Below the pieces are notes generated by a model. The model had not been told where the DNA came from. It saw only the letters and a list, made by a program, of their open reading frames with translations, and ran no database searches. Below, in pieces: positions 15,402-24,017 of a DNA stretch of 64,000 nt. A program made the position numbers and the translations under genes. Within the stretch, counting starts at the first letter, position 1; the number at the start of each line of letters is the position of its first letter. Source of the DNA: Bullifex porci (GTDB taxonomy: Bacteria; Spirochaetota; Spirochaetia; Sphaerochaetales; Sphaerochaetaceae); contig NZ_VUNN01000003.1 in assembly GCF_009695635.1 (NCBI RefSeq), forward strand, positions 62,001 through 126,000, in the 5' to 3' direction.

Positions 15402-18239
15402 TCACTGCTTAGCGCGAGCAAGCTCCTTAGCCTCATCCTCACCTAATAAAGAAAGATCCTTCTTATACTTTGTTGAAAGAGCAATATTCTTGTCCCCCCA
15501 CTTTAAATAAGCACCATATCTTCCATTTAGAACTCTTAAAGGAAGTCCCTCAAAGGTACCAAAGTCCTTTAGAGGAAGATTACGCTCCTCATCTCTTTTG
15601 ATAATAGCAACAAGCTCATCAGCTGAAAGATTATCGGCTTTTTCCTGCTCCTCCTTACTCATTCTGTAGTTCTTATCACCACATTTAATGTAGTAACCAA
15701 ATCTACCCTTTAAAACCTCTATAGCCTTTCCCTCATAAAGACCACGAGAATTAACATCAGAGACCTTACTATTACGCTCTAAGTGACGCTTAATTATTTC
15801 TTCAACCTCAGCCTGAGTTAGCTCACTGCTTTTCTGCTTTTCATCCTTAGTAAGAGCAATATTTTCACTACCCCACTTTAGATATGAACCAAATCTTCCC
15901 TTCTTAATAGAAACAGCCTTACCATCATATGCTGAGTACTCAACGCCCTTAGAGGAAGCTCCATCTCTACTAACAAGAGACAATGCCTTCTCTGCTGTTA
16001 ATTCAGTTAATGGCCCAAAAACCTTATAATTGGCATTTTTATAGGTGATATACCCTCCATATGGGCCATTATTTATAACAATATCATTACCTTCCTCGTC
16101 GTGAGCAATAACCTTAGGAAGTGAGAAATAGAAATCAATTTCCTCTTCACTATAGCTTTCAGCACTCTTTTTTCCCTTTGGAACATTACAGGTTTTATCA
16201 CCACGCTGCCAATATTGACCTCTACGACTACTTTTAAGCTGAGTAGCATTTGAGTTATTGTCTTGATCAGGATAAAGAGTACTCTTAACTAAAGAAGCAA
16301 TATCATCATTATTTAATGTTCCTGGACAAAGAGTATCAGGGAGATTAATCATTATAGCCTTACCATCATCCTTCTTTTTATCAAGAAGAAGATAAGCACC
16401 ATAAGGTCCAACCTTTATCTGATAATTAATAGCTTCATCTAGCTCTACCCTTCCCGATAAATGGGGGAATTTTAAAGACTTAGCATCGTAATGGTCATTT
16501 CTTGCAGCCTGTACTAAAGAATTTAAGCCCTTTACATTTTTCTTACCATAATAAAAGTCATTAAGGTACTTAGATGCATTACCCTCTCCAGAAGCGATCT
16601 TATCGAGCTCATCCTCCATTTCAGAGGTATAGGAATAATCGACTAGATCACTAAAGGATTCATTCATAAGACCATTAACAGCAAAGCCTGTAAAGGATGG
16701 TATTAAGCTTCTATCCTTTTCAATTGCATAGCCTCTATCTAATAGAGTTGAGATAATAGTTGCATATGTACTTGGACGCCCTATTCCCTTCTCTTCAAGC
16801 TTTTTAATAAGAGATGCCTCATTATAGCGAGCAGGTGGCTGAGTAGTATGCTCCTTTTCACTGATACTAATTAGCTTCTCTTCATCTCCAGCGCTAATGC
16901 TAGGTATTGTACTTTCCTTCTCATCCTCATCCTGGTCACTTCCATAAACCTTTAAGTAACCAGCAAATACTACAGATGTACCAGAGGCAGTAAACTTAGC
17001 ATCCTCACACTTAATTTTAACTGTAGTAGTACTCTTTATTGCCTCACTCATTTGTGTTGCAAGTGTTCTTTGATAAATTAAGGTATAAAGAGCTAGCTCC
17101 TTACCCTTTAAGCCACTTTCACTTGGACGACGGAATACATCTCCAGCAGGTCTAATAGCCTCATGGGCCTCTTGAGCATTCTTACTCTTATTTTCAAATC
17201 TTCTCTCTCTACTTGAAAGATATTCACTACCGTAATCACTCTTAATTTGTTCTCGAGCAAGAGCAATACACTCATCAGATAGGTTTACACTATCTGTTCT
17301 CATGTATGTGATAAAACCATTTTCAAATAGAGCCTGAGCTATTCTCATTGTCTCCTTACTTGAAAGTCTAAGCCTTCTATTAGCAACCTGCTGCATTGTA
17401 GAGGTTGTAAATGGTGGAAGTGGAGAATACTTACTTGATTTATGAATTACATTCTCAACAATAAATGGATTATTTTGGCAAAGCTCCTTTACTTCTTCAG
17501 AAAGCTTTTTATCAAGGAGGAGTGTTTTCCCGTTAAACTCACCAGTTGTTGAATCAAAATCCTTACTGGTAGCTACCTTCTTTTCCTTATACTCCTCTAG
17601 AGTTGCTTCGAAGCTTTTTTTATCACTAGTTTCAAGGATTGCCTTTACATCAAAGTATACAGAGGGAACATATGCTAAACGCTCATTTTCTCTGTCAACT
17701 AAGAATCTTAAGCCGACAGATTGAACTCTACCAGCTGATAGCTTTTTATTTGATAACCTCTTCCATAGAACAGGAGAAACCTCATAGCCATATAGACGGT
17801 CAACAATTCTTCTATCCTCTTGAGCTCTTACTAAGGCAATATCTAAATCTCTTCCCTTGGAAAGAGCCTCAGTGACAGCCTTCTTTGTGATCTCATGGAA
17901 TACCATTCTCTTAGTTGGAACCTGAGGCTTTAATATCTCCATTAAGTGCCATGATATTGATTCCCCCTCACGGTCCTCATCGGTTGCGAGTAAAAGCTGC
18001 TCACTCTTTTCGAGCTTCTTCTTAATATCATTAACAAGATTTTCTTTTCCCTCTGTGATTACATAGTGAGGCTTAAAATCATCCTCTATATCAACACCTA
18101 AGGAGTCAGAAGGAAGGTCTCTAATGTGTCCCTTACTTGCAACAACACTATAATTCTTTGGTAAATATTTCTTAATTGTATTAGCTTTAGTTGGAGACTC
18201 TACTATCACAAGAGTCTTCTTTGCAGGATCAAATTCCAT
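15402..18239 (-). CDS. topA: DNA topoisomerase I
   Basis: A 945-residue type IA topoisomerase that relaxes negative supercoils. The TOPRIM domain starts at LVIVESPTKANTIKKYL and includes DEDREGE; the active-site Tyr is in GFITYMRTDSVNLS. The C-terminus has no zinc-finger cysteines but five repeats around GRFGSYLKWG / GRYGAYLKWG, the Toprim-C-terminal repeat type seen in spirochaete and actinobacterial enzymes. The start is the ATG with GGAGG seven bases upstream; an ATG 51 bases earlier lies on the -35 box and is rejected. Confidence 0.95.
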   Translation of the reverse strand: MEFDPAKKTLVIVESPTKANTIKKYLPKNYSVVASKGHIRDLPSDSLGVDIEDDFKPHYVITEGKENLVNDIKKKLEKSEQLLLATDEDREGESISWHLMEILKPQVPTKRMVFHEITKKAVTEALSKGRDLDIALVRAQEDRRIVDRLYGYEVSPVLWKRLSNKKLSAGRVQSVGLRFLVDRENERLAYVPSVYFDVKAILETSDKKSFEATLEEYKEKKVATSKDFDSTTGEFNGKTLLLDKKLSEEVKELCQNNPFIVENVIHKSSKYSPLPPFTTSTMQQVANRRLRLSSKETMRIAQALFENGFITYMRTDSVNLSDECIALAREQIKSDYGSEYLSSRERRFENKSKNAQEAHEAIRPAGDVFRRPSESGLKGKELALYTLIYQRTLATQMSEAIKSTTTVKIKCEDAKFTASGTSVVFAGYLKVYGSDQDEDEKESTIPSISAGDEEKLISISEKEHTTQPPARYNEASLIKKLEEKGIGRPSTYATIISTLLDRGYAIEKDRSLIPSFTGFAVNGLMNESFSDLVDYSYTSEMEDELDKIASGEGNASKYLNDFYYGKKNVKGLNSLVQAARNDHYDAKSLKFPHLSGRVELDEAINYQIKVGPYGAYLLLDKKKDDGKAIMINLPDTLCPGTLNNDDIASLVKSTLYPDQDNNSNATQLKSSRRGQYWQRGDKTCNVPKGKKSAESYSEEEIDFYFSLPKVIAHDEEGNDIVINNGPYGGYITYKNANYKVFGPLTELTAEKALSLVSRDGASSKGVEYSAYDGKAVSIKKGRFGSYLKWGSENIALTKDEKQKSSELTQAEVEEIIKRHLERNSKVSDVNSRGLYEGKAIEVLKGRFGYYIKCGDKNYRMSKEEQEKADNLSADELVAIIKRDEERNLPLKDFGTFEGLPLRVLNGRYGAYLKWGDKNIALSTKYKKDLSLLGEDEAKELARAKQ

Positions 18240-18260
18240 AAAAGCCTCCGCTAAACATAG

Positions 18261-18290
18261 AAAATAATCCCGCAATTTTTGATTTGTCAA
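18261..18290 (-). promoter_or_regulatory. topA promoter
   Basis: Minus strand: TTGACA (18290-18285), 18-bp spacer, TATTTT (18266-18261). A conventional leader with a Shine-Dalgarno site follows. Confidence 0.65.
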
Positions 18291-18338
18291 GCAAAAATAT
18301 TTCTATAATATATGTTATTACATAGTAATAAAAATTTT

Positions 18339-19133
18339 TTAATTCACTTTTTCAAGCCTAAAAGCATATGGGTCAGAGGAGCTTTTATTCTTATAAAGTG
18401 CTTTTTTAGCTAAATCAGAACCATCTGTCTTAAAAATAAGATATGTACCTGTTTCATCTGATTTAAATAAAAGCTCGGTTTTTGTACTTACCTTTATACC
18501 AAAGGCCTTTGATGTGATATCTAGGATTACTGTATCTGTAGTAAAGCTTACATTATCAGGTCGAAACTCTGAAGGAGTAATATCGAGTACATTAATCTTT
18601 CTGCAAATATCCTTATAAACCTTAGCGATATCCAAATTAGATTTAAACTTTATCCAATTCCAAGGGCCGTTAAAGGGCTCAAATGGGAAGAATTGAAGAT
18701 ATTTGCCATCTATAGGATAGCTAATACTCATATACTGTCCTCTTTCATCCTCTATTAAGCTAGCTTTGAACTCTAAGCTATCTAGCTTACCATCATTATC
18801 ATCTTCACTACTATTTTCAAATCGATAAATGCCAGAATAATCAAGTGTAGTAAAGGAGACCTTAGCAGCATAGAGTGTATTATTATTTTCATCTCTAGCA
18901 CCCATAGTAATTGTATAATCACTATTTTGATCTAAATTCTTTACTGTGTAGGTAAGCTCTCCCTTTGTAAGTCTTACTAGAGGCTTTGTTCCAACATATA
19001 TATCATAGTAAACAGCATTATCAACCTTATCCCAACTAAGCTTTACATTGTTTGTGTATAGCTCATAGGAAAGGCCTGCAAATAGACTAAATGAGATGAA
19101 TGTAAAAAATATTAATAATAGAATCTTTTTCAT
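18339..19133 (-). CDS. Exported protein with fibronectin type III-like domain
   Basis: A 264-residue exported protein. The signal peptide MKKILLLIFFTFISFSLFAG is followed at residues 25-95 by a fibronectin type III-like fold (VKLSWDKVDNAVYYDIYVG... and YTVKNLDQNSDYTITMGARD). The remaining 160 residues resemble a lipocalin-like or beta-rich domain that I cannot name. AAGGGA precedes the ATG. Its function is not known; FN3 domains usually mediate binding to proteins or carbohydrates. Confidence 0.65.
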   Translation of the reverse strand: MKKILLLIFFTFISFSLFAGLSYELYTNNVKLSWDKVDNAVYYDIYVGTKPLVRLTKGELTYTVKNLDQNSDYTITMGARDENNNTLYAAKVSFTTLDYSGIYRFENSSEDDNDGKLDSLEFKASLIEDERGQYMSISYPIDGKYLQFFPFEPFNGPWNWIKFKSNLDIAKVYKDICRKINVLDITPSEFRPDNVSFTTDTVILDITSKAFGIKVSTKTELLFKSDETGTYLIFKTDGSDLAKKALYKNKSSSDPYAFRLEKVN

Positions 19134-19209
19134 TTATTATTCCCTTCTTTAGGCAAAAAATATAAAACCTTACTTGCTCTTTCAAAGTACAACAGTTAAG
19201 CTTTATCTT

Positions 19210-19914
19210 ATGAAAAAAGTTATTTTTGTACTAGCATGTTCCTTAGCCCTACTCATGAGCTGTACTGTAACAGAGGTCTCTACTATAAGTAGAGAAACAA
19301 GTGGTACTTCCCTTACAGATATTCACGTAGAAGATTATTTCATTGATGTTTTAACAGATTTTGCAGAGTTCCTGCCTGAAAAAGATGAATCAATAATGGA
19401 TAACGCAATTTCTACCTTTTCAAGCCAATTAGCATCATCAAATAGTGCATCAGGTGTACAGGCTGTTAAGACATCAAATAATGATTATACACTCTATTTT
19501 GATTACTCATCATTTCAGAATCTTGCAGCTGAGCTTTCAGGAAACTCAAATCAGTCAATTATTAAGCAGGAAAAGGGAAAGCTATCCTTCTATGTTGATA
19601 TCAACAACTATACAGAGCTTGAGGCAGTTGTTCCTTTCCTAGCAGACCCTAATATTGAGGTCTTCCTAGCAAAATATAATATTGGCTACAGCGAAGAGGA
19701 TTACTTAGACATGATAGTATTCTCACTTGGTGAGGAGGCTCCTGAATCACTTCAAAATAGCTACATCACTATAGACTTAAAGCTTCCAGGCAATGTATTA
19801 ACAGTTAATGGTGCTCAAAAGACATCAAGTAATTCAATTAGATATTCCTTTAGACTAATTGATTTCTTACTTCTAAGCTCTCCATTAAAGTTTGATGTAA
19901 GCTGGAAAGTCTAA
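19210..19914 (+). CDS. Hypothetical lipoprotein
   Basis: A 234-residue predicted lipoprotein: MKKVIFVLACSLALLMSC gives a lipobox LMSC with Cys18 as the acylated residue. The rest is acidic and Ser/Thr-rich, with no domain I recognise. The start is chosen from the signal peptide. No ribosome-binding site is visible; TTGCTC (19174-19179) and TAAGCT (19197-19202) seven bases before the ATG could be a weak leaderless promoter. It precedes the SurA-like gene but that gene has its own promoter. Confidence 0.7.
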   Translation: MKKVIFVLACSLALLMSCTVTEVSTISRETSGTSLTDIHVEDYFIDVLTDFAEFLPEKDESIMDNAISTFSSQLASSNSASGVQAVKTSNNDYTLYFDYSSFQNLAAELSGNSNQSIIKQEKGKLSFYVDINNYTELEAVVPFLADPNIEVFLAKYNIGYSEEDYLDMIVFSLGEEAPESLQNSYITIDLKLPGNVLTVNGAQKTSSNSIRYSFRLIDFLLLSSPLKFDVSWKV

Positions 19915-19922
19915 TTATTTCG

Positions 19923-19950
19923 TTGACACCTATACAACAAAAATGATAAT
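19923..19950 (+). promoter_or_regulatory. Promoter of the SurA/PpiD-like gene
   Basis: TTGACA (19923-19928), 16-bp spacer, GATAAT (19945-19950). A 7-bp hairpin (19963-19969 with 19976-19982) lies in the resulting leader upstream of the start codon. Confidence 0.55.
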
Positions 19951-20010
19951 TTCAATAATGGTATCTCTGACAACACAGAGGTGTCACTATTAACTAAAAG
20001 GAAAAAGAAA

Positions 20011-21513
20011 ATGGCTGACACAGAAGAAAAGAATCTTGACTTCAAAAAAGGTGCGAAGAGCACAGGAGACAAAGTCGCAGCAAAAAAATCAAAGAAGAGC
20101 CTTGCATGGTGGGCTGGTGTGGTTATCCTTATTTTAATCTCAATCACATTCGTACTTCCTGCAACTGGTATTGGCGCTATTTTTACAGAAGATAGTATTG
20201 TATTTGGTAAATACAATGGTGAAAAAATTGAATATAAACCTGGTAACTACTTTGGCAACCAAGTAAGCTCTATTGCATCACAATATGAAACACTTGATAT
20301 GTCAAATATCTATTCAGTTTGGTATCAAGCATATCAGAGCACAGTATTACAGACAGCTTTAAATCAGGAAGCTAAAAAGGCTGGTATTCAGGCAACTGAG
20401 TATGCAGCAAATCAGTATCTTTTAGATTCTGGTATTTACAGCAATGATGAGGGTGCTTTCGATAAAGAAAAGTATGATAGCTATACTCAGGCTCAGAGAG
20501 ATTCCATCTACAACAATGTATACGCTTCAATTCCTAGCATGACAGTAGCTAATGACTACAGCACAGTTCGTTCCTCAGATAAGGAAAAGGATTTTGTTGC
20601 AACTATCGCAGCTACAGGTAGAACCTTTGAATATGTTGCTTTTGGTTCAGAGTACTATCCAGATGAAGAAGCTATTGCATACTTAAATGCAAATCCACAG
20701 CCTTTTGCAAAGATTGGTCTTTCAATGATTACTCTTTCAACAGAGGATGCAGCTAAGGCACTTATGGATGAGATTAATGCTGGAACAAAGACTTTTGCTG
20801 ATGCAGCTAATGAATCTATCGACTCCTTCAAGACTCAATCTGGTAAGGTTGGTGATGTTTTCTTCTATAACCTTTCAAGCACACTAGCTAGTGAGGAAAA
20901 TGCTAATGCAATTTTCGCAACAGCAGTAGATAGCTTAGCAGGTCCATATTACACATCCTATGGCTACTCATTCTTCAAGGTTGATTCAGCTCCTGTAATG
21001 GCAGATGCTACCGACTCAACTACACTCGCTTTTGTAAAGAACTACATTGGTAATGAAAATCCTGATTTAGTTACTCCATATGCAGAAGCAGCTGCTAATG
21101 AGTTCTATGCAAACCCAGATTTCATCTACACAGACTTAGATGTATATGAGGTTTCTTCTACACCAGTTAACCCTAACTCAAGCTCCTTCATGAGCTCCTT
21201 CGCATATACAGATGCTGCAGGACTTCTTTCAAGTGCATCAAGTGATACAGCATATGTAAAGAGCTTATACACAGGTAACACAGGTGATGTATTACCACCT
21301 CAGAAGGTTGGTTCATATTATATCATTACAAAGATTGGTGATGAGAGTGTTTCATCCTCAACTAAGAGCTCTGTTCCTACCTTCTATGATTACATTGGTT
21401 CTCTTTCAATGCAGCAGGATCTTCAGACAGCAATCTTTAACAATACAGCCTTTGAAGATGACTTTGTAAATACACTCTTTAGTAAGGTTCTTAACCTTGG
21501 TGGAACAAACTAA
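20011..21513 (+). CDS. SurA/PpiD-like membrane-anchored peptidyl-prolyl isomerase
   Basis: A 500-residue protein with a basic cytoplasmic N-terminus, a single membrane span (AWWAGVVILILISITFVLPA) and a large periplasmic part. The segment after the span resembles the SurA N-terminal chaperone domain. Around residues 215-325 is a parvulin (PpiC)-like domain (AKIGLSMITLSTEDAAKALM, then GDVFFYNL and YGYSFFKVD). Such proteins fold outer-membrane proteins, which suits the many barrel proteins here. The ATG at 20011 follows an AAGG sequence; an upstream GTG has no good site. A strong terminator follows. Confidence 0.75.
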   Translation: MADTEEKNLDFKKGAKSTGDKVAAKKSKKSLAWWAGVVILILISITFVLPATGIGAIFTEDSIVFGKYNGEKIEYKPGNYFGNQVSSIASQYETLDMSNIYSVWYQAYQSTVLQTALNQEAKKAGIQATEYAANQYLLDSGIYSNDEGAFDKEKYDSYTQAQRDSIYNNVYASIPSMTVANDYSTVRSSDKEKDFVATIAATGRTFEYVAFGSEYYPDEEAIAYLNANPQPFAKIGLSMITLSTEDAAKALMDEINAGTKTFADAANESIDSFKTQSGKVGDVFFYNLSSTLASEENANAIFATAVDSLAGPYYTSYGYSFFKVDSAPVMADATDSTTLAFVKNYIGNENPDLVTPYAEAAANEFYANPDFIYTDLDVYEVSSTPVNPNSSSFMSSFAYTDAAGLLSSASSDTAYVKSLYTGNTGDVLPPQKVGSYYIITKIGDESVSSSTKSSVPTFYDYIGSLSMQQDLQTAIFNNTAFEDDFVNTLFSKVLNLGGTN

Positions 21514-21530
21514 GTAATTAACAAAGATAT

Positions 21531-21561
21531 AAAATGCGGGATTTCGGTCCCGCATTTTTTT
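21531..21561 (+). terminator. Intrinsic terminator
   Basis: An 11-bp stem (21531-21541 with 21548-21558, loop TTTCGG) ending in T residues. The IS element begins right after its T-tract. Confidence 0.9.
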
Positions 21562-21569
21562 ACAAATTA

Positions 21570-21615
21570 ACCGCCGAGAAAACTCACGCGCCTTGGCCGT
21601 GAGATGAAAGGCGGT
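21570..21615 (+). repeat. Left-end hairpin of the IS element
   Basis: ACCGCC (21570-21575) pairs with GGCGGT (21610-21615), enclosing a second stem CTCACG/CGTGAG (21583-21588 with 21598-21603). Subterminal imperfect hairpins of this kind are what TnpA recognises in IS200/IS605 elements. Confidence 0.7.
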
Positions 21616-21636
21616 AATGCGTAATGCCATAAAATG

Positions 21637-21645
21637 TGCTATAAT
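21637..21645 (+). promoter_or_regulatory. Extended -10 promoter of tnpB (leaderless)
   Basis: TGC-TATAAT forms an extended -10 (TATAAT at 21640-21645). Six bases later is the ATG at 21652, with no Shine-Dalgarno sequence, so transcription should start at or next to the start codon. Confidence 0.6.
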
Positions 21646-21651
21646 GATGTC

Positions 21652-22785
21652 ATGCGGACACTGACAGTAAAACTGTACAATAGCGATGACTTCGGATACC
21701 TTAGTGATATGATAAATATCGCCGGGATCATATACAACACGGCCCTGACAATCATACAGGACCACTATACCGAAACAGGGAAGCTTTTGGATAAATATGA
21801 ACTCCAGAAACAGCTCCGTGGTCTTCGCAACGCGGATGAAAACCACCACTGGCGTTATGTGGGAAGTCAGGCGGTACAGGAGATAACCGACAGGATATAC
21901 AGGGCGTACCGGCTGTTTTTCACTAACAGGGAAAAGGGAGTCAAATGTTCGCCACCCCGTCGTCGCAAGGTCAAAAAGTACAAAAGCGTCACCTACAAAC
22001 AGGCGGGATACAGATTTATTACTGGCGGACGTATCAGCATAAACGGACACATCTACAGATACTGGGACTCCTATGACGGACTCCTGGAACGGATCAAAAT
22101 CAAGACCGTAACGGTAAAGCGCAACATACTCGGAGAGTTCTTCGTCTACGTCACCACCGACAGCCCCGCCACCATGATTGAAACCAGGGACGGGCGCGGT
22201 GAGGTCGGCATGGACTTCGGACTCAAGATGTTCCTTTCGCTGTCTGACGGCAGTGTGATCAGATCCCCGGAGTTTTTCAGACAAGGCGTTGCAGGCATCC
22301 GCAAGGCTAGCCGTGCCCTGAGCCGTAAGGTGCTGGGGAGCAACGGATACGAGCGTGCACTGAAGGCACTGTACCGCAGGCACCAGGACATCGCCAACAA
22401 GAGAAGGGACTGGTTCTGGAAGCTAAGCCACGAACTCTGTTCAAGGTACGGCGTCATAGCCATAGAAGACCTTAATATCAAGGGTATGGCGAGGCTCTGG
22501 GGACGCAAGGTACACGACTATGCGTTTTCGGAGTTTGTGGAAATCCTGGAGTGGTGTGCCCGAAAGTACGGGACCAGGGTCATCAGGATTGGACGGTACT
22601 ACCCGTCGTCCCAAACCTGCTCCGCATGCGGACATGTGTGGCAAGGTACCAAGGACTTCAGTGTCCGTGAGTGGACCTGCCCAGAATGTGGGGTGTATCA
22701 CGACAGGGACATGAATGCTGCGGTGAACATACTCGCTGAGGCAAAGCGTATCATGAATCAAATGGAACAGGCGAAGGACGCCTAG
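21652..22785 (+). CDS. tnpB: TnpB RNA-guided nuclease (IS200/IS605 OrfB)
   Basis: A 377-residue TnpB, the ancestor type of Cas12. The N-terminal half is the helical/WED-like region. The split RuvC nuclease has Asp188 (GMDFGL), Glu272 (IEDLNIKGM) and Asp353 (DRDMNAAVNI), so all catalytic residues are intact. A zinc ribbon is formed by Cys323, 326, 343 and 346. TnpB cuts DNA at a TAM next to sequences matching the element's right-end RNA, which favours retention of the element. I prefer the ATG at 21652 (MRTLTVKLYN) over an ATG 18 bases earlier, since the -10 box lies between. Base composition marks it as recently acquired. Confidence 0.92.
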   Translation: MRTLTVKLYNSDDFGYLSDMINIAGIIYNTALTIIQDHYTETGKLLDKYELQKQLRGLRNADENHHWRYVGSQAVQEITDRIYRAYRLFFTNREKGVKCSPPRRRKVKKYKSVTYKQAGYRFITGGRISINGHIYRYWDSYDGLLERIKIKTVTVKRNILGEFFVYVTTDSPATMIETRDGRGEVGMDFGLKMFLSLSDGSVIRSPEFFRQGVAGIRKASRALSRKVLGSNGYERALKALYRRHQDIANKRRDWFWKLSHELCSRYGVIAIEDLNIKGMARLWGRKVHDYAFSEFVEILEWCARKYGTRVIRIGRYYPSSQTCSACGHVWQGTKDFSVREWTCPECGVYHDRDMNAAVNILAEAKRIMNQMEQAKDA

Positions 22786-22919
22786 ACCATAAGGCGAGGC
22801 CGGACGGGTCTCGCGGGCCAGAGACGGTGTAAGACGTCCTTCGGGGTGCAGCCGTCGTTACCATGGCCAGATTCCCATGGGCTTGTCCGTGGGAGTACGT
22901 CAACCTTTCTGTAAAAACG
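22786..22919 (+). ncRNA. Predicted omega (re)RNA scaffold and guide of TnpB
   Basis: Non-coding 118 bases between the tnpB stop and the right end are rich in stems: GACGG/CCGTC encloses a CC-TTCG-GG tetraloop, and CCCATGG (22874-22880) pairs with CCGTGGG (22887-22893). In this family the scaffold RNA overlaps the 3' end of tnpB and continues into flanking DNA, which is the guide; here the guide would be the 16 bases from 22904. The 5' end of the RNA may lie inside tnpB. Confidence 0.6.
22874..22893 (+). repeat. Right-end hairpin of the IS element
   Basis: CCCATGG and CCGTGGG form a 7-bp stem (one T-G pair) with loop GCTTGT, ten bases before the TCAA end. Confidence 0.7.
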
Positions 22920-22922
22920 AAA

Positions 22923-22928
22923 TATAAT
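22923..22928 (+). promoter_or_regulatory. -10 box (TATAAT) of the DUF2804 gene, probable leaderless start
   Basis: A consensus TATAAT ends six bases before the ATG at 22935; no Shine-Dalgarno sequence is present. The -35 region coincides with the right end of the IS element (22899-22905), where no good -35 hexamer is left. Confidence 0.55.
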
Positions 22929-22934
22929 GAAGTC

Positions 22935-23951
22935 ATGGTAGAACATGAAATTAAAAATAAAGTAGAGCTCTTAAACTCCGATGGAACGTTAAAGGAAGAG
23001 GGATTTGCAAGAAAGCCTTACTTTCTATATGACCGCTCAAAGATTAAAGCGTCAAAATTGCGCATTAAAGAATGGGATTACTATGCTATTCTTGATCCCG
23101 TTGAAGAAAATGTAATTTGTATGACCTTTTCAGATTTAGGCTTTGCAGGTTTATTTGCATTAGCACTAATCGATTATAAAAATAAAAGAGCAATACAAAA
23201 GGATCAAATAAAATTCTTTACTATGCATAAAACTGGTCTCATAGGCTCTCCGTGGGATGATAACACAATAGCCTTTTCAGATAAGAAGTTTTCCTTCTCC
23301 TTTACAAAGGAAGGTGAGACAAGGCATATAGTAGTTAAATCAGAGGATATAAATATTGATTCATGCTTTTTCCAAGGAGAGAGTAAAGAAACTATTAATA
23401 TCGCTACTAGCTGGAAGGAAAACAGAAGAGCCTTCTACTTAAATGAAAAGGCAGTAGCAATGACACCAATATCTGGATATGTTCAAATTAAAGGTAATAG
23501 ATATGATGTAAAGAGTAATAAAATGACTCTAATCCTCGATTGGGGACGTGGTCGTTGGACTCGTGAGAACACATGGTATTGGGCAGCTGCATCAGGCTTC
23601 GATGAATTAAATAACGCTATCGGCTTTAACCTAGGCTATGGCTTTTCAGATAGAACTCCTGCAAGCGAAAATGCTTTCTTTTTAGCAGATAAGCTTCATA
23701 AGATAAAAAATGTTACCTTTAATTTTGAATCACACATGAAGGAATGGATAATGAAGGATGATGAAGGAAAGCTTAATCTTACATTTACTCCTGTAGTACC
23801 TAGAATGTCTAAAACAGATTTAAAAATAATAGTCTCTGATCAAAAGCAAATATTTGGCTACTTCGATGGCTTTGTAATTCTTGAGGATGGGACAAAGAAA
23901 GAAATACATCATCTCATGGGTTTTGCAGAAGAAGTATATAATAAATGGTAA
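22935..23951 (+). CDS. DUF2804 family protein
   Basis: A 338-residue cytoplasmic protein that I assign to DUF2804 from its length and conserved segments (N-terminal NSDGTLKEEGFARKP, central LILDWGRGRWTRENTWYWAA, C-terminal beta strands ending near GFAEEV). The family has a lipocalin/CrtC-like predicted fold and no established function. I start at ATG 22935 because the 24 codons upstream lie partly in the IS right end and across the promoter. The gene is stand-alone. The upstream IS insertion may have changed its expression, either by removing the -35 box or by read-through from tnpB. Confidence 0.7.
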   Translation: MVEHEIKNKVELLNSDGTLKEEGFARKPYFLYDRSKIKASKLRIKEWDYYAILDPVEENVICMTFSDLGFAGLFALALIDYKNKRAIQKDQIKFFTMHKTGLIGSPWDDNTIAFSDKKFSFSFTKEGETRHIVVKSEDINIDSCFFQGESKETINIATSWKENRRAFYLNEKAVAMTPISGYVQIKGNRYDVKSNKMTLILDWGRGRWTRENTWYWAAASGFDELNNAIGFNLGYGFSDRTPASENAFFLADKLHKIKNVTFNFESHMKEWIMKDDEGKLNLTFTPVVPRMSKTDLKIIVSDQKQIFGYFDGFVILEDGTKKEIHHLMGFAEEVYNKW

Positions 23952-24017
23952 GTCACTTGCATAAGGTATAGTTTTTATATATATTTCTTTTTGCTTAAAT
24001 TAATATAAGGACTATAA

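Larger units (their letters stand above)
21564..22903 (+). mobile_element. IS200/IS605-type element carrying only tnpB
   Basis: The 1340-bp unit is visibly G+C-richer than everything around it. The left boundary follows TTAC (21560-21563) and the right boundary ends in TCAA (22900-22903); these are the left and right cleavage tetranucleotides known for IS608. Hairpins lie near both ends and there is no target duplication, as expected for single-strand peel-and-paste elements. There is no tnpA, so it must be mobilised in trans. It sits between a terminator and the promoter of the DUF2804 gene. Exact ends are inferred from the tetranucleotides. Confidence 0.8.

Noticed and set aside
21406-22383. 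Long minus-strand frame opposite tnpB
   Set aside because: It is a by-product of the high G+C content of tnpB. Its translation has no recognisable domain and it runs across the IS left end and into the upstream gene.
22863-22934. Longer start of the DUF2804 gene (MARFPWACPWEYV...)
   Set aside because: These codons lie in the IS right end and across the -10 box; the family N-terminus matches the ATG at 22935.
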